Origin: Brasenia schreberi
Taxonomy: Eukaryota > Streptophyta > Magnoliopsida > Nymphaeales > Cabombaceae
DNA: 64,000 nt
Assembly (NCBI GenBank): GCA_036023115.1
Contig: JAYKKT010000088.1
Location: 2,746,001-2,810,000, forward strand
Direction of reading: 5' to 3'
Part shown: one piece after another, positions 59,913-64,000 of the stretch
Position numbering within the stretch: position 1 is the stretch's first letter
Layout of the letters: each line of letters starts with the position of its first letter
Notes under the pieces: generated by a model
What the model saw: the letters and a program-made list of their open reading frames with translations, nothing else
Told to the model about the DNA's origin: nothing
The model's database searches: none
Program-made: the position numbers and the translations under genes

Positions 59913-59914
<2 letters not shown>

Positions 59915-59976
<62 letters not shown>
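59915..59976. repeat. (AT)n(AG)n microsatellite
   Basis: Same compound layout as 7991-8083 and 51010-51046. Confidence 0.95.
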
Positions 59977-60554
59977 TTGCTAGTATTAGTGCCTATTAGC
60001 AAGGACCTTGGATTATCATAAACTCAAATCGCCCTTGGATCATTATGAAATCAGATCTAACATGTAGTTAAACATGCTGACTTTATGGTGACTAAAGGTC
60101 CGATGCGTGATAATAGGTACTTGGAAAGCATTAGAATACATACATGACGCACATGTTCACGTACGTGCATGCACGCCCACACGTGTGTGGACATGGCCCA
60201 AACTTGTTTGATGGATCCAACCAGAACCGAACCAAGTCAAAAACTGACTGAAACTAAACGCAAAACCATACAACACCCAGTTCAATTCCGATTCCACCAT
60301 CCATGCAACTGGAACCGACAATTCCAAATCGCTAGTCTTGTATATTTTTCTAACTTTTTTACGTCAAAAATTTTAATGGTTTTTTCAACTTCGAATAGTT
60401 TGCGCCTCAAATGAGAACAGGCTCAATCCTGACTCGGTTACGATTTCTAGGGCATAAGTGTAATAAGGTATCTTTTGTATTTATAACTTTTTAATAACAT
60501 GGACGCCCCTTAAAAGTAAAAGTTGGAGCACGTATTAGAGGTTACACGATCGAA

Positions 60555-60555
60555 T

Positions 60556-60609
<54 letters not shown>
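60555..60609. repeat. (AT)n(GT)n microsatellite
   Basis: About 11 AT units, then about 16 GT units, followed by imperfect GT repeats to about 60630. Confidence 0.95.
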
Positions 60610-60610
<1 letters not shown>

Positions 60611-61240
60611 TTGTGTATATGTGTGTGTGCATTCACAAGTGCAAGGTGGACATGGGCTGTTTGAATTGGCCCGACAATTCAAACTGAAATGAACCGAACT
60701 GCAAACCGCCTAATACCCGAAACTGGAGCAGGGGTCTCTCGGTTCGATTATGGTTCTGATGATAATTTATGAATTGGACTAAAATCAGGAAGTTACACGA
60801 AGGTTTAAGTCCGATTCAAACCAACTGTCTGAAACCATCTTGGAACTGTTGATCCGAACCGCTTAATGGTTGTCGAAAACCGTGGACTGATTCGGCATGG
60901 TCCCCCACCTGTCGTTTTTAAAAATAAAAAAGTTTAGTTTTAAATTTAAAGGCGAGCACCCATTGTGCCTGCCTCCTGAGTACGAGGACAACCTAACAGG
61001 TTGATTGTCAAGCTATGAGTAAAATTTCATGTTTCTTGTTGTTGTAATATGCTTAACTTATATGTATAAGATGATTTGAAAATTTTAATACCTGAAATAT
61101 AGCATATCAAAGACGCTCTTAATTTTTTATGAGGTTAGCTTAACATTAAGAATAAATGAATTGATTTTTGTAATTAAAAAACTAGAAAGCTAATAAAATT
61201 TCGAAAGGAGGTTGGACATCATTGAAATTCAACCTATCAA

Positions 61241-62130
61241 ATGTTGTATGCAGTTATGCCTTGTACAAACTTATTAAATGAGTTTATGCATCTTTATTTG
61301 TACATTGGAATTTGTTTGAGTTTAATTTGGATGTTTGAAAGTCTTTTGGATATCTTATCTATCTCTAACAACATTATACATGTGTTATCTCCTATTTACG
61401 ATCCAACATATCAATTATTGGTTTGTCAAGTTGTAAAAGTAGCTTTACGTTAGCATATTATCGAAACACTCTTTACTTGATCGAGTATATACATGACGTA
61501 ATAGAAAAATAGTTTTATTATTTATACAGATCTTACTCCTATTAGTTTAGTTGTTGCTACGTTAAACCCTAGATTAAAATTAGATGGCTTAGAAGATATA
61601 TTGACTACTAATTATGCTTCTCTTTCATTAAACAAACTTAGAGATATCAATAGCATAATTATTGATACAAGCTCAACCATCAATCAATTATATAGAGATT
61701 ATAGTGTTGCACATGGTCATTTTGTTTCACTAGTAAAATAAGAAGGCAATGTCAATCTTATATCTTTCTCTTCTGGTAGTAAGTTTTTTTTTATATTTTA
61801 AAATCAAGGCTGAGCAAGTATCTAAAATCTATAGATTTGACTAAGTTTGAGGCATTTGTTGCTATTCATTATGATTCTTACAAATTTGAAGATGATGAGG
61901 ATGGATGGAAAAGAATTTGCTATTTTAAAATGGTAGAGAGAGTATCTTGTTATTTATCATATTTTATCTTTCATTACTAAGGACATTCTTGTTGTTCTAG
62001 CATGAAATGTTGGTGTGGAGAAAGTATGTATTGCAAGTTGGAAGATGAACAATGCTTCAACTTATAACTTGCAGACATTGAAAGATCAAGTTTGCTTAGA
62101 TGATTAGATGTCGAGTACATGAAGGTGAAG
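61241..62130 (+). pseudogene. Decayed hAT transposase
   Basis: Pieces in order on the plus strand: a 70-residue frame from 61241; then DLTPISLVVATLNPRLKLDG (about 61530), like the LAVAxxLDPRxK block of hAT proteins; QLYRDYSV (about 61690); and the start of the dimerisation domain YHILSFITKDILVV (about 61955), like YPxLSxxARDxLxV. Stops and frame changes separate them. It is unrelated by sequence to the hAT element at 29308. The borders are not defined. Confidence 0.5.
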
Positions 62131-62697
62131 TAATACCAGTTGACATGTACACAAAAGATGTTTATACTACTAATGAAACAAGTAGTACATATACCATTGG
62201 TAATAGAACGTAAGCATGAAGTCATGTTTATGTCCAGAAATAGGACTTTAAGTAAAAGGTGTATATTAAAACATAAGTGAAAATTGCATGAGCTTTCATT
62301 TCTCTCTAATCAAGAGAATATCCAAGAGGCTTAATTCAAAAGTAAATGAATTATGATCAAGTTCATTATGATTTTTTTTCTAATGTATGTAAATGTATTA
62401 ATCTAATGTTAAATATTTACATATATATTTTTATTTTAAGGTCATTATGTAAATGGTGTTTTATGTAATAATAAATCATTAAATATATATTAATATCATA
62501 TCATTATAAACTAAGTTATGAAATAAAAAAAGTCAAACATGCATAAAAAACAAATAAAGAACCTCTCAAAAACCAACCTTGGAACCATGCCAAAACTAGT
62601 AGTTCCTGTTGTAGGTTTTGGAGTAACCAGAACCAGTAGTATGCGCTGGGTAATTAAGTAGGCTCAAAACTTAAGTCCGTCATAATTTTCATATTAT

Positions 62698-62815
62698 CAC
62701 TACAAGAAAATGAGTTTAGTGACACAATTCTTAATGACGAAAAGAAAGTTGTCATGAAAATAATGAAATAGTGACAAAAGGATTTTTTGTCACTAGTTCT
62801 CTACAAAAGAATTTC
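62698..62815 (+). mobile_element. CACTA (En/Spm) transposon terminus
   Basis: CACTACAAGAAAA, the common plant CACTA terminal repeat, starts at 62698. Repeated GTGACA/GTCAC words follow (TTTAGTGACACAA, AGTGACAAAAGG, TTTTTGTCACTAG), as in CACTA subterminal regions. The orientation means the element extends to the right. No TTTTCTTGTAGTG partner was found before the window ends, so it is truncated or continues outside. No transposase is seen. Confidence 0.75.
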
Positions 62816-64000
62816 CTTAGGGAGCTACTAACATTTACTGTTCACAAAAGCCTCTCCCATCTTTATTTTCTTTCATGCAGGCACACACACGTGAAGGTGC
62901 GCGCGCACACACACAGAAGACCTGATGCAGCTAGGAATGAAAACTCTCTGGAATTATCATCATGCTGTAAAATGCATATTACATGATTTTCACCTTCCCT
63001 TGGGCAGTTACTGTAAAGAGGCAAAGGCTAAAAGATCATCAGATCAAAATGGATAATGTTAGGCTTCCAACAGCCTGGCATTAGATGAATTTCACACAAG
63101 GTGACATCAACGAAGCTGGCAAACTAAAAGCTAGCCTTCATTCACAGCATCTTCGTGCAACATTAATAACATAGTGAAATGGTACATCCACACCAACCAA
63201 AATTTAGATGATTAATAAAAAGTGTAGAATAATGTTAGGCTTCCAACACACAAAGTAAAACTTTGTAATAGATTGTAGATATTATGAACATTTTGTTGAG
63301 GTGTTCCTTATTAGTGACGCATTACGCAACTGAGATACAATGAAAGCAATCTCTGTCTTTACTACAACTAGTTTTTTTTTAGTTAACTACTAATATGACA
63401 CATGATCAAGCTCTATGAAAATAAAAAATTCATGTAACCGACCCATCTAAAATGAAAAAAAGTTTAATTGTTATTATTGTACTATTAAATACTTATCATA
63501 TAATATATAGTTTGCACCGTCCCAAAAGTTTTATGACCTAGTCGCCTTACCCTAAAGCATTTCCTAGATTTTCCACTGACATATTATTAGTAAATGGTGA
63601 ACATTAATGTTAAAACCATATTTATAGTTTTGCTACGGAAGTCTTGGATGAAAGGATTATTTAGACCAGCTGGCCCAACCAAATGCACACCCCAGCTATC
63701 GACTCGGGATCTACAGATTAAAACCCAAGACCCTAAACATATATTTTTTCTTTCAAATTTATGACAAAAAATTTCATCTACATTGACAGCCCTAGGAGGG
63801 CCAGAAGGCCACTGAAAAGGTTCTCATTGAATACAGATGCATTTCGTGAAGGTACAAAGCAATATTACAACACTGATATGTCAATCAATGACCACCAGAG
63901 TGGAGAGCAGCGAAGCTGAGTCTCTCTCTCTCTCTCTCTCTCTCGAGAATCGAATGGTGGGGCATGGTTGGAAGGCCCAAGACAACAGCCACAGCTCACG
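62816..64000. other. Right edge, no gene recognised
   Basis: May be the interior of the CACTA element. It contains a decayed LINE tail (63386-63480), two short related stretches GTTAGGCTTCCAACA (63059 and 63235) and a (TC)n run at 63920-63944. Confidence 0.4.
63386..63480 (+). mobile_element. Decayed LINE 3' end (same family)
   Basis: ACTACTAATATGACACATGA, then ATTCATGTAACCGACCCATCT, then AAAAAAAGTTTAATTGTTATTATTG (in parts) follows the end of the PAP3-intron LINE step by step, with about one change in five. Confidence 0.75.

Larger units (their letters stand above)
56861..61240. other. Long AT-rich stretch without a recognisable gene
   Basis: Apart from the LINE tail at 58192-58251, the SINE candidate at 59665-59722, the microsatellites at 59915 and 60555 and AACC/GGTT repeats at 60215-60330 and 60650-60900, nothing identifiable is present. 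Confidence 0.5.

Overview
This is nuclear DNA of a flowering plant. Its genes are split by long introns, the intergenic DNA is AT-rich and full of (AT)n/(GA)n microsatellites, and retroelements and DNA transposons are nested inside one another. The species cannot be fixed from the sequence. Everything here was read by eye, with no alignment or search.

Genes. (1) The left edge holds the N-terminal half of a class IV homeodomain-leucine zipper gene (HDG5-like) on the minus strand. Four clear exons lie between 1 and 3641, a fifth possible one is at 3891-3946, and the START part lies off the window. (2) A complete three-exon plastid lipid-associated protein/fibrillin gene (PAP3/FBN2-like) runs on the plus strand from 14812 to 21246; its second intron carries a LINE with a clear 16-bp target-site duplication. 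(3) A single-exon four-EF-hand calmodulin-like gene (CML18-like) is on the minus strand at 22298-22789, tail to tail with PAP3. (4) An unrecognised last exon lies on the minus strand at 25467-25875. An unassigned open stretch at 7661-7969 may be coding.

Mobile DNA. A copia polyprotein relic (11935-12808) is followed by a 749-bp element with about 155-bp terminal inverted repeats (12933-13681). From 28838 to about 48150 there is a nest. A truncated minus-strand LINE is split by a complete 3.3-kb hAT element with an exact 8-bp target duplication. It abuts a Tat-lineage Ty3/gypsy element on the minus strand, which is itself split by an 8.6-kb chromodomain-bearing Ty3/gypsy element with both LTRs (36655-45277). 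The right third (48.2-64 kb) has no convincing host gene. It holds relics of a plant-mobile-domain gene and a hAT transposase, tRNA-like SINE candidates, LINE tails (one only 28 bp long but with a 16-bp duplication) and one CACTA terminus.

No new multi-gene system is visible. The most informative signals are the nested insertion history, the GTATCG-rich subterminal arrays of the hAT element, the near-identical LTRs around a badly broken internal region, the long inverted-repeat element, and a family of AACC/GGTT-rich unclassified repeats scattered through the window.
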